A stretch of 64,000 nt of DNA from Candidatus Comchoanobacter bicostacola. Lineage in GTDB: Bacteria > Pseudomonadota > Gammaproteobacteria > Comchoanobacterales > Comchoanobacteraceae. Below, in pieces: positions 26,184 to 34,503 of this stretch. The translations under genes were made by a program, and so were the position numbers. The stretch's first letter is position 1; the number at the start of each line of letters is the position of its first letter. The notes beneath the pieces were generated by a model. It made no database searches. It had not been told where the DNA came from and saw only the letters and a list, made by a program, of their open reading frames with translations. The stretch is taken from contig NZ_CP092900.1 of assembly GCF_024172705.1 (NCBI RefSeq), positions 676,119 through 740,118 on the forward strand, written 5' to 3'.

Positions 26184-26899
26184 TTATTAACCTTATCACT
26201 CCACTCCCAGAAATCGTTGAGCTATGCCGCTTTGGCATACTTGGAAAAGCGATAGAGCAAGAAAAGGTTAAAATTAATATGATTAATATTAGAGACTTCA
26301 GCGCTAGAAAGGATAGAAGGATCGATGATACAACCTATGGTGGCGGTGCGGGCATGGTAATCACTCCAGAGCCAGTCTATCAAGCCATACAAACCTGCCA
26401 GCCAAGCCACATTATTCAACTTGACCCCAAAGGGACTCAACTCACTCAAAATAAAGTACAACAATTAGCTAGCTTCACTAACATTACATTACTGTGCGGG
26501 CGGTATGAAGGAATTGATCACAGAATTGATAGCTACATTGATGAGTATATTTCTATCGGTGATTACGTATTATCAGGCGGCGACATTCCCGCGCTTGCGC
26601 TGATTGACGCAATTACACGACTCCTTCCAGGAGCAATGAGCAACCCTGACTCACATCTAAATGACTCTTTTAGCTCAGATCTCTTAGATCATAATCATTA
26701 TACAAGGCCGCAAGCTTGGCGCAATCAAATGGTTCCAGAAGTACTTTTACAAGGCAATCACAAAGAAATTGATGCCTATCGTAGGATGTCAGCAATCGGC
26801 AATACCTGGTTAAATAGGCCCGATTTACTGATTGGTAAAAAATTTTCGCAAAATGAGCTTGCATTATTTATGAAATTTGTGCAAAATCATAACGAATGA
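26180..26899 (+). CDS. trmD: tRNA (guanine-N1)-methyltransferase
   Basis: SPOUT-family enzyme that methylates G37 of tRNAs to prevent frameshifting. The 239 residues contain [15 protein letters not shown], the knot motif [23 protein letters not shown] (Asp where Glu is usual), DHNHYTRP and [10 protein letters not shown]. Starts with an ATGA overlap to rimM. The C-terminal end [10 protein letters not shown] is normal for the family. Confidence 0.96.
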   Translation: MIINLITPLPEIVELCRFGILGKAIEQEKVKINMINIRDFSARKDRRIDDTTYGGGAGMVITPEPVYQAIQTCQPSHIIQLDPKGTQLTQNKVQQLASFTNITLLCGRYEGIDHRIDSYIDEYISIGDYVLSGGDIPALALIDAITRLLPGAMSNPDSHLNDSFSSDLLDHNHYTRPQAWRNQMVPEVLLQGNHKEIDAYRRMSAIGNTWLNRPDLLIGKKFSQNELALFMKFVQNHNE

Positions 26900-26909
26900 G
26901 GTGAATGAT

Positions 26910-27302
26910 ATGAGTATATTACTGAAAAAATTTGAAGATAAGCAATTAAAACAGCATGATGGTTTAACATACCACCCTGGTGATACATTGGCAGTAGTCG
27001 TCCAAATTGAGGAAGGCTCCAAAGTACGATCCCAAAAGTTTGAAGGTCTACTAATTGCCAAAAGAGACAGAGGGGTAAATACATCCTTTACACTTCGAAA
27101 GAAGTCTTATGGTGAAGGTGTAGAGCGTACATTTTTCCTAAACAGTCCCAATATCAAAAGCATTGAGGTATTGCGAAGAGGTAAAGTACGTAGAGGTAAA
27201 CTTTACTATCTCCGTAGTTTAAGTGCGAAGGCTGGTAGAATTGCAGAAAAGATTCAACATAATAAAAGAAAAAAAGCAGCTAATACAGACTCGACTTCCT
27301 AA
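26910..27302 (+). CDS. rplS: 50S ribosomal protein L19
   Basis: I chose the ATG at 26910 ([13 protein letters not shown]) since GAGGTG lies 6-7 bases upstream and upstream in-frame codons do not fit L19. The 130 residues include the L19 motifs [39 protein letters not shown]-like [18 protein letters not shown] and KLYYLR near the end. It starts 10 bases after trmD stops and the PFK gene follows after 11 bases. Confidence 0.97.
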   Translation: MSILLKKFEDKQLKQHDGLTYHPGDTLAVVVQIEEGSKVRSQKFEGLLIAKRDRGVNTSFTLRKKSYGEGVERTFFLNSPNIKSIEVLRRGKVRRGKLYYLRSLSAKAGRIAEKIQHNKRKKAANTDSTS

Positions 27303-27313
27303 AGTATGCGAAA

Positions 27314-28483
27314 ATGAGCGCAGCACAAGGCAATATTCTTTTTTCCCACTCAGGTGGAGTAAGTTGCCTTGTGAATATCGTTGCATCAACGCTACATAAC
27401 CATAAAGACAAGCAAAAGCTTTTTATTTGTCGAAATGGTATATCCGGGCTCAAAGCACATCAGTGGCACTTATCTGATGATTTTACACACTGGCAACAAA
27501 TAGCTCAATCCCCAGCTAGTGCATTTGGCTCTAGTCGAGTTTATGTCCCTAATGTAACAGACAATGCTCTGTTTTATGAGCAGCTGTTTACCCAATTTAA
27601 GAAAGACAACATCACTACATTTTTATGTAATGGGGGCAATCAGTCCCAAAACATTGTGCGAAGAATTCATCAAGCAGCAAAAGCCTTAAACTTTCCACTA
27701 ACCTGTATTGGTATACCTAAAACCATAGATAATGATATTTTACAAACAGATACCTGCATAGGGTTTGGATCCGCTGCTAAATATACGGCCATATCCATGC
27801 TAGAAGCTAGTCTCGACCTCCAATCTATGTGTCATTCTGCTTCGCAAGTTGTTATTTATCAAGCAATGGGGCGAAATAGTGGTTGGTTAGCCGCTGCGAG
27901 CAAATTAGCAAGCTTAATCAGTCCTAATACCCCCCACATGGTTCTAGTACCTGAAGCAGATATTCAACAAACAAACATTCTAAACTATGCTGATGATATA
28001 CTTACTAAATACAACCACCTGACGATTTGTATCGCCGAAGGCGTATCTCTAGGGGGCGACAGCAATCTTCCACCAGGCTACCAATTAAACCAACTAATCG
28101 AAAACCATTTAAACACACAAAACCACGTTGTTATACCAGATTATCTACAAAGATCAGCACGCCATATTGCATCTACTACAGACATCGATCAAGCACGTCA
28201 GCTTACCCTAGAGGCACTCAAACTTGCCAAGTTGGGATATTCTGATATAATGACTACAATAGTAAGAGAAAAAGATACACCTTATTTATGGTCAGTTGGC
28301 CACATAGAATTAGAAAAAGTTGCAGGATATGAGAAAAAACTACCCAGTCACTTTATCGAAGAAAACCAGATGAATGTTAATGATACATGCATTGATTTCT
28401 TAAAACCACTGATCCAAGGCGAAGCTTATCCGACTTACCTTAATGGAATGCCAAATTATTACCCTATGAAACTTTGGAGTTAA
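27314..28483 (+). CDS. 6-phosphofructokinase, probably PPi-dependent type
   Basis: Glycolytic enzyme phosphorylating fructose 6-phosphate. The 389 residues carry GIPKTIDNDI, where PKTIDND is typical of PPi-dependent members, MGRNSGWLAAAS, and the substrate segment CIAEGVSLGG. The phosphoryl-donor motif near residue 105 is GGNQS: ATP-type enzymes have GGDGS, PPi-type GGxDS, so Gln replaces the residue that decides donor choice. The N-terminal glycine motif is HSGGVSCLVN. It follows rplS after 11 bases and precedes the acyltransferase fusion by 3, which suggests readthrough from the rpsP operon. Donor specificity cannot be settled from sequence. Confidence 0.88.
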   Translation: MSAAQGNILFSHSGGVSCLVNIVASTLHNHKDKQKLFICRNGISGLKAHQWHLSDDFTHWQQIAQSPASAFGSSRVYVPNVTDNALFYEQLFTQFKKDNITTFLCNGGNQSQNIVRRIHQAAKALNFPLTCIGIPKTIDNDILQTDTCIGFGSAAKYTAISMLEASLDLQSMCHSASQVVIYQAMGRNSGWLAAASKLASLISPNTPHMVLVPEADIQQTNILNYADDILTKYNHLTICIAEGVSLGGDSNLPPGYQLNQLIENHLNTQNHVVIPDYLQRSARHIASTTDIDQARQLTLEALKLAKLGYSDIMTTIVREKDTPYLWSVGHIELEKVAGYEKKLPSHFIEENQMNVNDTCIDFLKPLIQGEAYPTYLNGMPNYYPMKLWS

Positions 28484-28486
28484 GCA

Positions 28487-31400
28487 ATGATTAACACATT
28501 AGATTTATTGAAAACTAGAAAATTTCTACCACTCTTTATTACACAAATGTTTAATGCGCTGAATGACAATATTCTGCGAAGCTCGATTACTGCCTTCATT
28601 ACCTTCCAGTTATTAGATAACGATTCTATACGCTCTAACTTTTGGACATCCATAGCTACCGCTATGTTTATACTACCTACTCTGCTTTTTTCTTCTATAG
28701 CTGGAGATCTTGCTGATAAATACAAAAAAGTTACTATTTTAAGATCCGTAAAAGTAGCTGAGCTACTGATTGTATTGGTCACATCTGTACTTCTTTTTGG
28801 AGACGCTACCAGCCCCTCTAGCTTAATGCTCTGCGTTTTTTTAATGGGTACGCATGCAGCAGTCTTTAGCCCTGCGAAATTCTCATATCTACCTGAGTAC
28901 CTTGAGTCAGATGAACTACTTCCTGCAAATGGTTTAATTGAAGGCTCTACCTTTATAGCCATCGCCATGGGAGTCTCACTAGGGTCCTTGGTTGGAATTA
29001 GTTCATTAGGGGTATCCTTTATTTCAACTACACTCTTTGCCCTATCTATCTCTGGTCTTATTGCTAGCTTTATTATACCATCAAATCGAGCTCAAAACCC
29101 TGATATTAAAGTGCGTAAAAACTTTATATCAGCGACACAACAACAAATAGAAAGCGTGCACCAACATGATAATATTTGGCTTCCTATCATAGGAATCTCA
29201 TGGTTTTGGGTTACTGCTACTATCTACTCGGCCAACTTAATTAACTATGTACAATTTAACTTACACGCAAACTTATCAGTTTTTGCGCTGTTAAATACTA
29301 TTTTTACGATTGGCATTGGAATAGGATCTCTGACATGTAACAAAATAATGAAAGGCGCTATTCATACACGACTGGTACCTATTAGCCTGTTTACCACTTC
29401 AGTTTTTGGGCTCCACTTATTTTACAGTACGGGTTCGATTATCTCTGGTAATGAGCTTGCTAGCGTAGGTTCATTTCTGTCATCTTTTCATAGTTATAGC
29501 ATAATGTTTGATCTTCTCATGATTTCGATTGCAGCTGGTATTTATGTCGTACCGCTCTATGCTATTTTACAAAAGAACAGCCCTCTAGAAAAATGTGCGA
29601 GAATCATGGCCGCTACAAACGTTATTAATGCGCTCTTTATGATCCTTGCTACGATTGCATCGTTTATATTTTTAACTATTTTAAAACTCTCTGTGATCAG
29701 TTTATATTTAACGCTAGCTCTTGTGAACCTAACATTAAGTATTTATCTATGTAAAATGCTACCCCTTTCTAGTATAAAGCCCTATGCTGCTAAAGTTGTT
29801 GCATGGCTGTTTTCTGTTCAAGTAAGTGGATTAGAACATTTCCAGGCCTCTGGGAAAAGAGTGGTTGTTATTTGTAACCACATTACATTTATCGATACGA
29901 TATTTTTAACACTTTTCTTACCAGGTCAGTATATATTTGCAGTTAATACGGATATTGCAAAGCTATGGATTGTAAGATTTATCCGCAACTTTGTAGAATG
30001 CCATGAAATAGATCCGACAAACCCTATTCGTACAAAAACCATTGCAAAACGCATCGAGAAAGGCCAACCGTGCATTATATTCCCAGAAGGACGATTAACG
30101 AACACTGGGAATATAATGAAAGTGTATAGTGGTCCTGTTGCTATCGCAGAGTGGGCTGATGCAAACATTATTCCTGTTAATCTAGGTGGAGACCTCAAAT
30201 TCAATATCTTCTCTAGACTCAAGGGAATCTTTAAACTTAGATTATTTACACCAGTTACTATCACGGTACTCCCTGTCTTCAAATTACAACCTGGTGCTGA
30301 CAACATCAGTAGCAAAGAACGTCGTGAGCTTCATGTACAGCAAATTTATGAAAAGATGGTGCAAAGCAGCTATATTGGCCATGACCGCCGAGATCTATAT
30401 AGTGAGCTACGCCATGCTACAGTAAACCATGGTGGATCCCATGTTATTTTAGAAGACTTTACCCGTAAACAACTTACCTATAGATCGCTTCTCCTTAAGA
30501 CGCAAATCTTAGGTAAAGCTTTACTGCAAGACACACAAGATGAGTCTTATATTGGGGTATTACTCCCCAATACAAGTACCTGTGCTGTTACTGTATTAGC
30601 ACTACATGCTTACCGGAAGGTTCCTGCTATGATCAATTATACTGCTGGCGCTAGCGCTATGGCTGCAAGTTGTGTCACCAGCAATATAAAAATACTGATT
30701 ACTTCTAGACAGTTTATTGCTAAGGCAGAGTTAACTGATGAGTTAAAAGCAATGCGCAAACATCTAAAACAGGTTATTTTCTTAGAAGATATTGCTAAGC
30801 AAATTTCAACGTTAGATAAGATATCTGGTGCACTACGTTACCTCACCCTCGATCGGTTTTACCGTAACAACCCACAGTATGTACCCCATATTGATGCGCC
30901 AGCAGTCGTACTATTTACCTCAGGCTCTGAGGGCACACCCAAAGGTGTGGTCCTTTCACATAGAAACATTACTGCCAATAAAATTCAGTCCTTGGCACTT
31001 ATGGATCTCAACCCATTAGACTCCATGTTTAATGCACTACCTATGTTCCATGCATTTGGCTTTACACTGGGAACTCTTACACCGATTATGTGTGGAATAA
31101 AAACCTTTTTATATCCAAACCCAAAACAGTTTTCAACAGTGGTTGACTTCGTTTACGACACACGATCTACGATTCTAATTGGAACCAATACATTCTTAAA
31201 TGCGTACTTAAAAGTATCTACACCATATGACTTTGCCAAATTAAGAATTGTATTTGCAGGTGGTGAAAAGCTCCAAACGGATACTTATGATAGCTGGCTA
31301 ACACAGCGCGGTATTTTAATTTTAGAAGGCTATGGCGCTACTGAGGGTGCTCCTGTATTCAGTGTTAATACAACCATGCACTTCAAACCAGGCACAGTGG

Positions 31401-31969
31401 GTAGACTCCTTCCAGGTATTGAATATAGGTTCAACCCCTTCCCAGGTGTTACCAATGGGGGTGAACTCTGTGTCCGTGGTGAAAACATTATGCTCGGATA
31501 TTTATATCATGACACCCCTGGAAAAATTACGCCACTGCCTAATGGCTGGTATGATACAGGGGATGTTGTTAAAGTTGATGAACAGGGCTACTTAACTATT
31601 GTAGACCGAGTTAAGCGCTTTGCTAAGGTGTCCGGTGAAATGATATCACTCAGTGCTATTGAAAACGAAGTTGCTATTTGTTGGCCAGACCAGAGGCATG
31701 GGGTCATCAGCATCCAAGATACCCGACGTGGCGAAAAATTAGTTCTAGTTACCGAAAAACAAGATGCTAATCGTTCTGAGCTTGCTAAAAAACTAAAAGA
31801 AAATGGTGTTAGCCCATTAGCAGTTCCGAGTCAAATTGAAACAATTAAGCAAATTCCATTGCTAGGAACAGGTAAAATAGACTATCCAAAGGTTATGAAC
31901 TTTATCAAGAACCTACCGGGAAAGGCAATTAAAGGTCAGATTAAAGACCCTTCTTCTGGGGAAGAGTAG
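28487..31969 (+). CDS. aas: MFS transporter / acyltransferase / acyl-ACP synthetase fusion
   Basis: A 1,160-residue three-part protein for lysophospholipid salvage. Residues 1-430: MFS permease like LplT, about 12 membrane helices. Residues about 440-630: PlsC acyltransferase with NHITFID (about 463) and FPEGR (about 532). Residues about 640-1160: acyl-adenylate synthetase with FTSGSEGTPKGVVLSH (about 808), YGATEGAP (about 948), GWYDTGDVV and a C-terminal GTGKIDYPK with the catalytic Lys. In E. coli LplT and Aas are separate; the fusion occurs in several gammaproteobacteria including Legionella-like ones. It would import lyso-PE and re-acylate it. The 3' end overlaps the convergent MFS gene by 29 bases. 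Confidence 0.92.
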   Translation: MINTLDLLKTRKFLPLFITQMFNALNDNILRSSITAFITFQLLDNDSIRSNFWTSIATAMFILPTLLFSSIAGDLADKYKKVTILRSVKVAELLIVLVTSVLLFGDATSPSSLMLCVFLMGTHAAVFSPAKFSYLPEYLESDELLPANGLIEGSTFIAIAMGVSLGSLVGISSLGVSFISTTLFALSISGLIASFIIPSNRAQNPDIKVRKNFISATQQQIESVHQHDNIWLPIIGISWFWVTATIYSANLINYVQFNLHANLSVFALLNTIFTIGIGIGSLTCNKIMKGAIHTRLVPISLFTTSVFGLHLFYSTGSIISGNELASVGSFLSSFHSYSIMFDLLMISIAAGIYVVPLYAILQKNSPLEKCARIMAATNVINALFMILATIASFIFLTILKLSVISLYLTLALVNLTLSIYLCKMLPLSSIKPYAAKVVAWLFSVQVSGLEHFQASGKRVVVICNHITFIDTIFLTLFLPGQYIFAVNTDIAKLWIVRFIRNFVECHEIDPTNPIRTKTIAKRIEKGQPCIIFPEGRLTNTGNIMKVYSGPVAIAEWADANIIPVNLGGDLKFNIFSRLKGIFKLRLFTPVTITVLPVFKLQPGADNISSKERRELHVQQIYEKMVQSSYIGHDRRDLYSELRHATVNHGGSHVILEDFTRKQLTYRSLLLKTQILGKALLQDTQDESYIGVLLPNTSTCAVTVLALHAYRKVPAMINYTAGASAMAASCVTSNIKILITSRQFIAKAELTDELKAMRKHLKQVIFLEDIAKQISTLDKISGALRYLTLDRFYRNNPQYVPHIDAPAVVLFTSGSEGTPKGVVLSHRNITANKIQSLALMDLNPLDSMFNALPMFHAFGFTLGTLTPIMCGIKTFLYPNPKQFSTVVDFVYDTRSTILIGTNTFLNAYLKVSTPYDFAKLRIVFAGGEKLQTDTYDSWLTQRGILILEGYGATEGAPVFSVNTTMHFKPGTVGRLLPGIEYRFNPFPGVTNGGELCVRGENIMLGYLYHDTPGKITPLPNGWYDTGDVVKVDEQGYLTIVDRVKRFAKVSGEMISLSAIENEVAICWPDQRHGVISIQDTRRGEKLVLVTEKQDANRSELAKKLKENGVSPLAVPSQIETIKQIPLLGTGKIDYPKVMNFIKNLPGKAIKGQIKDPSSGEE

Positions 31970-33185
31970 TCAGCGTTTCGTTTAGTTGGTAAGCTGCCAG
32001 AAAACTTAATAGTAGCGCTAGTGGAAATAGTGCTACTGCATTGGTATATGCAGAAACTTCATAAACTCTGATCCCTGAGTCCAACTGCCCCTTCCACGAT
32101 AGGTCTAAAACAAAACCAATAGCAGGCATTGCTATTGTACCACACAAAATTGACCACATATTGCAAAAAGCAATGGATACACCTGAAACATCATCACCAT
32201 TGATCTCCCCTGCTTTTGCATAAGCCAATACTAAGCCTGTGTTTGACATACCATACAGCATTAAGCATGTATAGATACCCATTGCACTCAAACTATTAAT
32301 GTACAACACGGGCAAAATAAATAATAAACTTAAAACCGACGATGTCATCATTATTTGTCTTCTTTGGCCTAAGTAATCCGATAAAAATCCGGTACAAACA
32401 CCACCTATGGCCCAACCAATAAAGATCATACTTACAGCAATACTTGCCTCATGCTCACTGATGACAGAATTGGTATGTGTGAGGTAGTCTACACCCCAGA
32501 ATTCTCCAAAGGCTGCTGTTGGTAAATAAATTAAACCTGCATATAATGCGTTATACCAAGTTTGTGTATTACTCATTACTTTTTTTAGTCCTGCTAGTAA
32601 TGATACATCATTAACAGGCTGCTCCTCATGCTGTGATTGTAAGAAAATGAGCATAAAAACAATCAATGCTAAAGTAGCCATTGATAATAACTTAAGCACC
32701 CCCCTCCACTCATAATTAACCAGCAAGAGACTGACTAACCCACTACCTAGCGCAGCACCTAGCATACCCATGACCTGGGTTAGAGCTGCAAATGTCGCTA
32801 AATAGCGCCTGTCAAGCCATGCCATAGCCAGCTTCATTGTCACCACAAATGTAAATGCACCGGCAATGCCCTGTAGACCACGCGCAAAGAGTGCACTACT
32901 CATTGAATGCGCCTCTGAAAACCACTGGTTACCCATCAAGAACAGGACCGAGGTAATGATTAGCACCTTATGTGCAGCATAACGATCTACGATTCGACCG
33001 ACAAAGAGTTGCATCACTAAATATGGATAGTAAAAACCAGCAGCAATCTGGCCTAATTCAGATGCATTGACTGACAAACTGTGCATCAGTGGTGTATGCA
33101 TTACACTAACTGCAACTCGGCAGATATATTGCATCAAAAAACTAGATGCCCCTAGAAACCACATAAATACGCCAAAAACATTCAT
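31941..33185 (-). CDS. MFS transporter, substrate unknown
   Basis: A 414-residue membrane protein with about 12 hydrophobic segments. MFS signatures are GRIVDRYAAHKVLI in loop 2-3 and GFLSDYLGQRRQIMM in loop 8-9. Helices 4-5 contain ARGLQGIAGAF. It resembles the oxalate/formate- or sugar-phosphate-like MFS members common in Legionella and Coxiella, but substrate cannot be inferred. It is convergent with the aas fusion (29-base overlap) and divergent from holC. Confidence 0.85.
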   Translation of the reverse strand: MNVFGVFMWFLGASSFLMQYICRVAVSVMHTPLMHSLSVNASELGQIAAGFYYPYLVMQLFVGRIVDRYAAHKVLIITSVLFLMGNQWFSEAHSMSSALFARGLQGIAGAFTFVVTMKLAMAWLDRRYLATFAALTQVMGMLGAALGSGLVSLLLVNYEWRGVLKLLSMATLALIVFMLIFLQSQHEEQPVNDVSLLAGLKKVMSNTQTWYNALYAGLIYLPTAAFGEFWGVDYLTHTNSVISEHEASIAVSMIFIGWAIGGVCTGFLSDYLGQRRQIMMTSSVLSLLFILPVLYINSLSAMGIYTCLMLYGMSNTGLVLAYAKAGEINGDDVSGVSIAFCNMWSILCGTIAMPAIGFVLDLSWKGQLDSGIRVYEVSAYTNAVALFPLALLLSFLAAYQLNETLTTLPQKKGL

Positions 33186-33301
33186 ACTCTTATTATCTCA
33201 AGTTAACCGACTGGATTTAATGTAACATACTCTTATACGCATCGCTACTTGCCAGCATGGCATAGGTATGCTATCAATGTTGTAACTTAAGTGTATCAAC
33301 C

Positions 33302-33670
33302 ATGATTAAATTTCACATCCATGAATCCAGCCCAAAAGATTGGCAAGCATTAGCAGGCTATATTGAATCCATCTGGCCCCAAAAAAATCTATGCATTGTT
33401 TGTGAACTAGAAGATAAAAATGATATTCAAAGAGCGATTTGGAAGCTGCCTAAACGCTTCATCGCTATTGATGACACACCTGTCAACTCATCGGTTATCT
33501 ATATAACCTCTGAGCTACCAAGCTCTCAATATGACTGTGTAATCAATACATCTGATCAACAGTTACAGCATGTTAATATTGAATGGGTTCAGCGAGACAA
33601 GCAGCTCGCTAGAAACCGTTATAAACACTGGAAAAGTGTCAATAAAACAATAGAAATTGTCAATCATTAA
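33302..33670 (+). CDS. holC: DNA polymerase III chi subunit
   Basis: A 122-residue protein. Its C-terminal segment WVQRDKQLARNRYKHWK matches the conserved end of HolC, and the pattern IWKLPKRFIAIDD resembles the family's LW-F-FlPH middle. HolC binds SSB and links it to the clamp loader through HolD. In gammaproteobacteria holC usually lies between pepA and valS; here valS follows, with one opposite-strand gene inserted and pepA absent. The N-terminal half is divergent, so certainty is moderate. Confidence 0.72.
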   Translation: MIKFHIHESSPKDWQALAGYIESIWPQKNLCIVCELEDKNDIQRAIWKLPKRFIAIDDTPVNSSVIYITSELPSSQYDCVINTSDQQLQHVNIEWVQRDKQLARNRYKHWKSVNKTIEIVNH

Positions 33671-33693
33671 AATACATTATTTTGATTAAAAAA

Positions 33694-34362
33694 TTACAGA
33701 TTCTTCGTACTTTGAGCGGCGTTATGATCGATACTGCTACCATCGTTATCACCTAATTCCATAGCAACCACAGCTTCTTGAAGATAATCATTTCGCCCAG
33801 CTACCGCGCTGGGATCTGCGCTATGATCGTCTTTTAGTGGGTTAGCACGCACACATAATTGTTCAGCTTCTTCACGATTTTCAATCAGTTTTGGCAGCGC
33901 CTCCTGCATCATCTTAGCGATGTCATCTTTCTCTTCCTGTTCTGAAATAGCGCCAGTGCTCTCTTCATTGAGCGCATGACTGATAAGTGGTGCAATCTGT
34001 GAATCCAAACTTCCGTCAAATGATTGGCTTAAAATAGAATGTAATGCAACTTTATCATGCTTTATAAATGCCTCTTTCAGTGCACTTAACTTAGAGATAT
34101 TAACTGACCACATAGCTGCCCCTGGCTGTAACTGAGGCATCATGCCATGGCCGCTTTTATTCTTAGACGATTGTTCTTGTCTGGCCTTAACCTCTGAGCT
34201 TTTCTCCGCAAGACCCTCTATGATCATAAATGCAATATTTAAGCACTCTTTAGCTTTAAGAGGTTCTGTATTACCTTTCCCAAACATCTCCTTTACATCT
34301 TGTGGTAGATGCTTATGGTTGCTTTTCCCAAATTCTAACAATTCTTCATACATTGTTGCCAT
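33694..34362 (-). CDS. unknown acidic helical protein
   Basis: A 222-residue soluble protein, Glu/Ala/Lys-rich, with no membrane segment or recognised domain. Residues about 155-185 are strongly acidic (ISEQEEKDDIAKMMQEA, ENREEAEQL). I chose the ATG at 34362 (MATMYEELLEF) because GGAG lies 8 bases upstream; an ATG 18 bases earlier lacks one. It is inserted between holC and valS on the opposite strand. Function unknown. Confidence 0.55.
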   Translation of the reverse strand: MATMYEELLEFGKSNHKHLPQDVKEMFGKGNTEPLKAKECLNIAFMIIEGLAEKSSEVKARQEQSSKNKSGHGMMPQLQPGAAMWSVNISKLSALKEAFIKHDKVALHSILSQSFDGSLDSQIAPLISHALNEESTGAISEQEEKDDIAKMMQEALPKLIENREEAEQLCVRANPLKDDHSADPSAVAGRNDYLQEAVVAMELGDNDGSSIDHNAAQSTKNL

Positions 34363-34473
34363 GTGCTTCTCCAATATCATTGATCATGTTATAGAGCGAA
34401 ACGTCTTACTGTCAGAATTATTTTGTTTCAAGGTCAATATATTTGCACTCTAACTGTCTGGGGGGTAATATAA

Positions 34474-34503
34474 ATGAAATTCATAAAACAGCACTTATGT
34501 TAA
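34474..34503 (+). CDS. possible 9-codon leader peptide coupled to valS
   Basis: ATG at 34474 follows a GGGGGG ribosome binding site at 8 bases and encodes MKFIKQHLC, ending in TAA. The stop overlaps the valS ATG (ATGTTAA). The valS start itself has no visible ribosome binding site, so ribosomes finishing the leader could reinitiate at valS. There are no Val codons in the leader, so this would be translational coupling and not classical attenuation. Confidence 0.4.
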   Translation: MKFIKQHLC

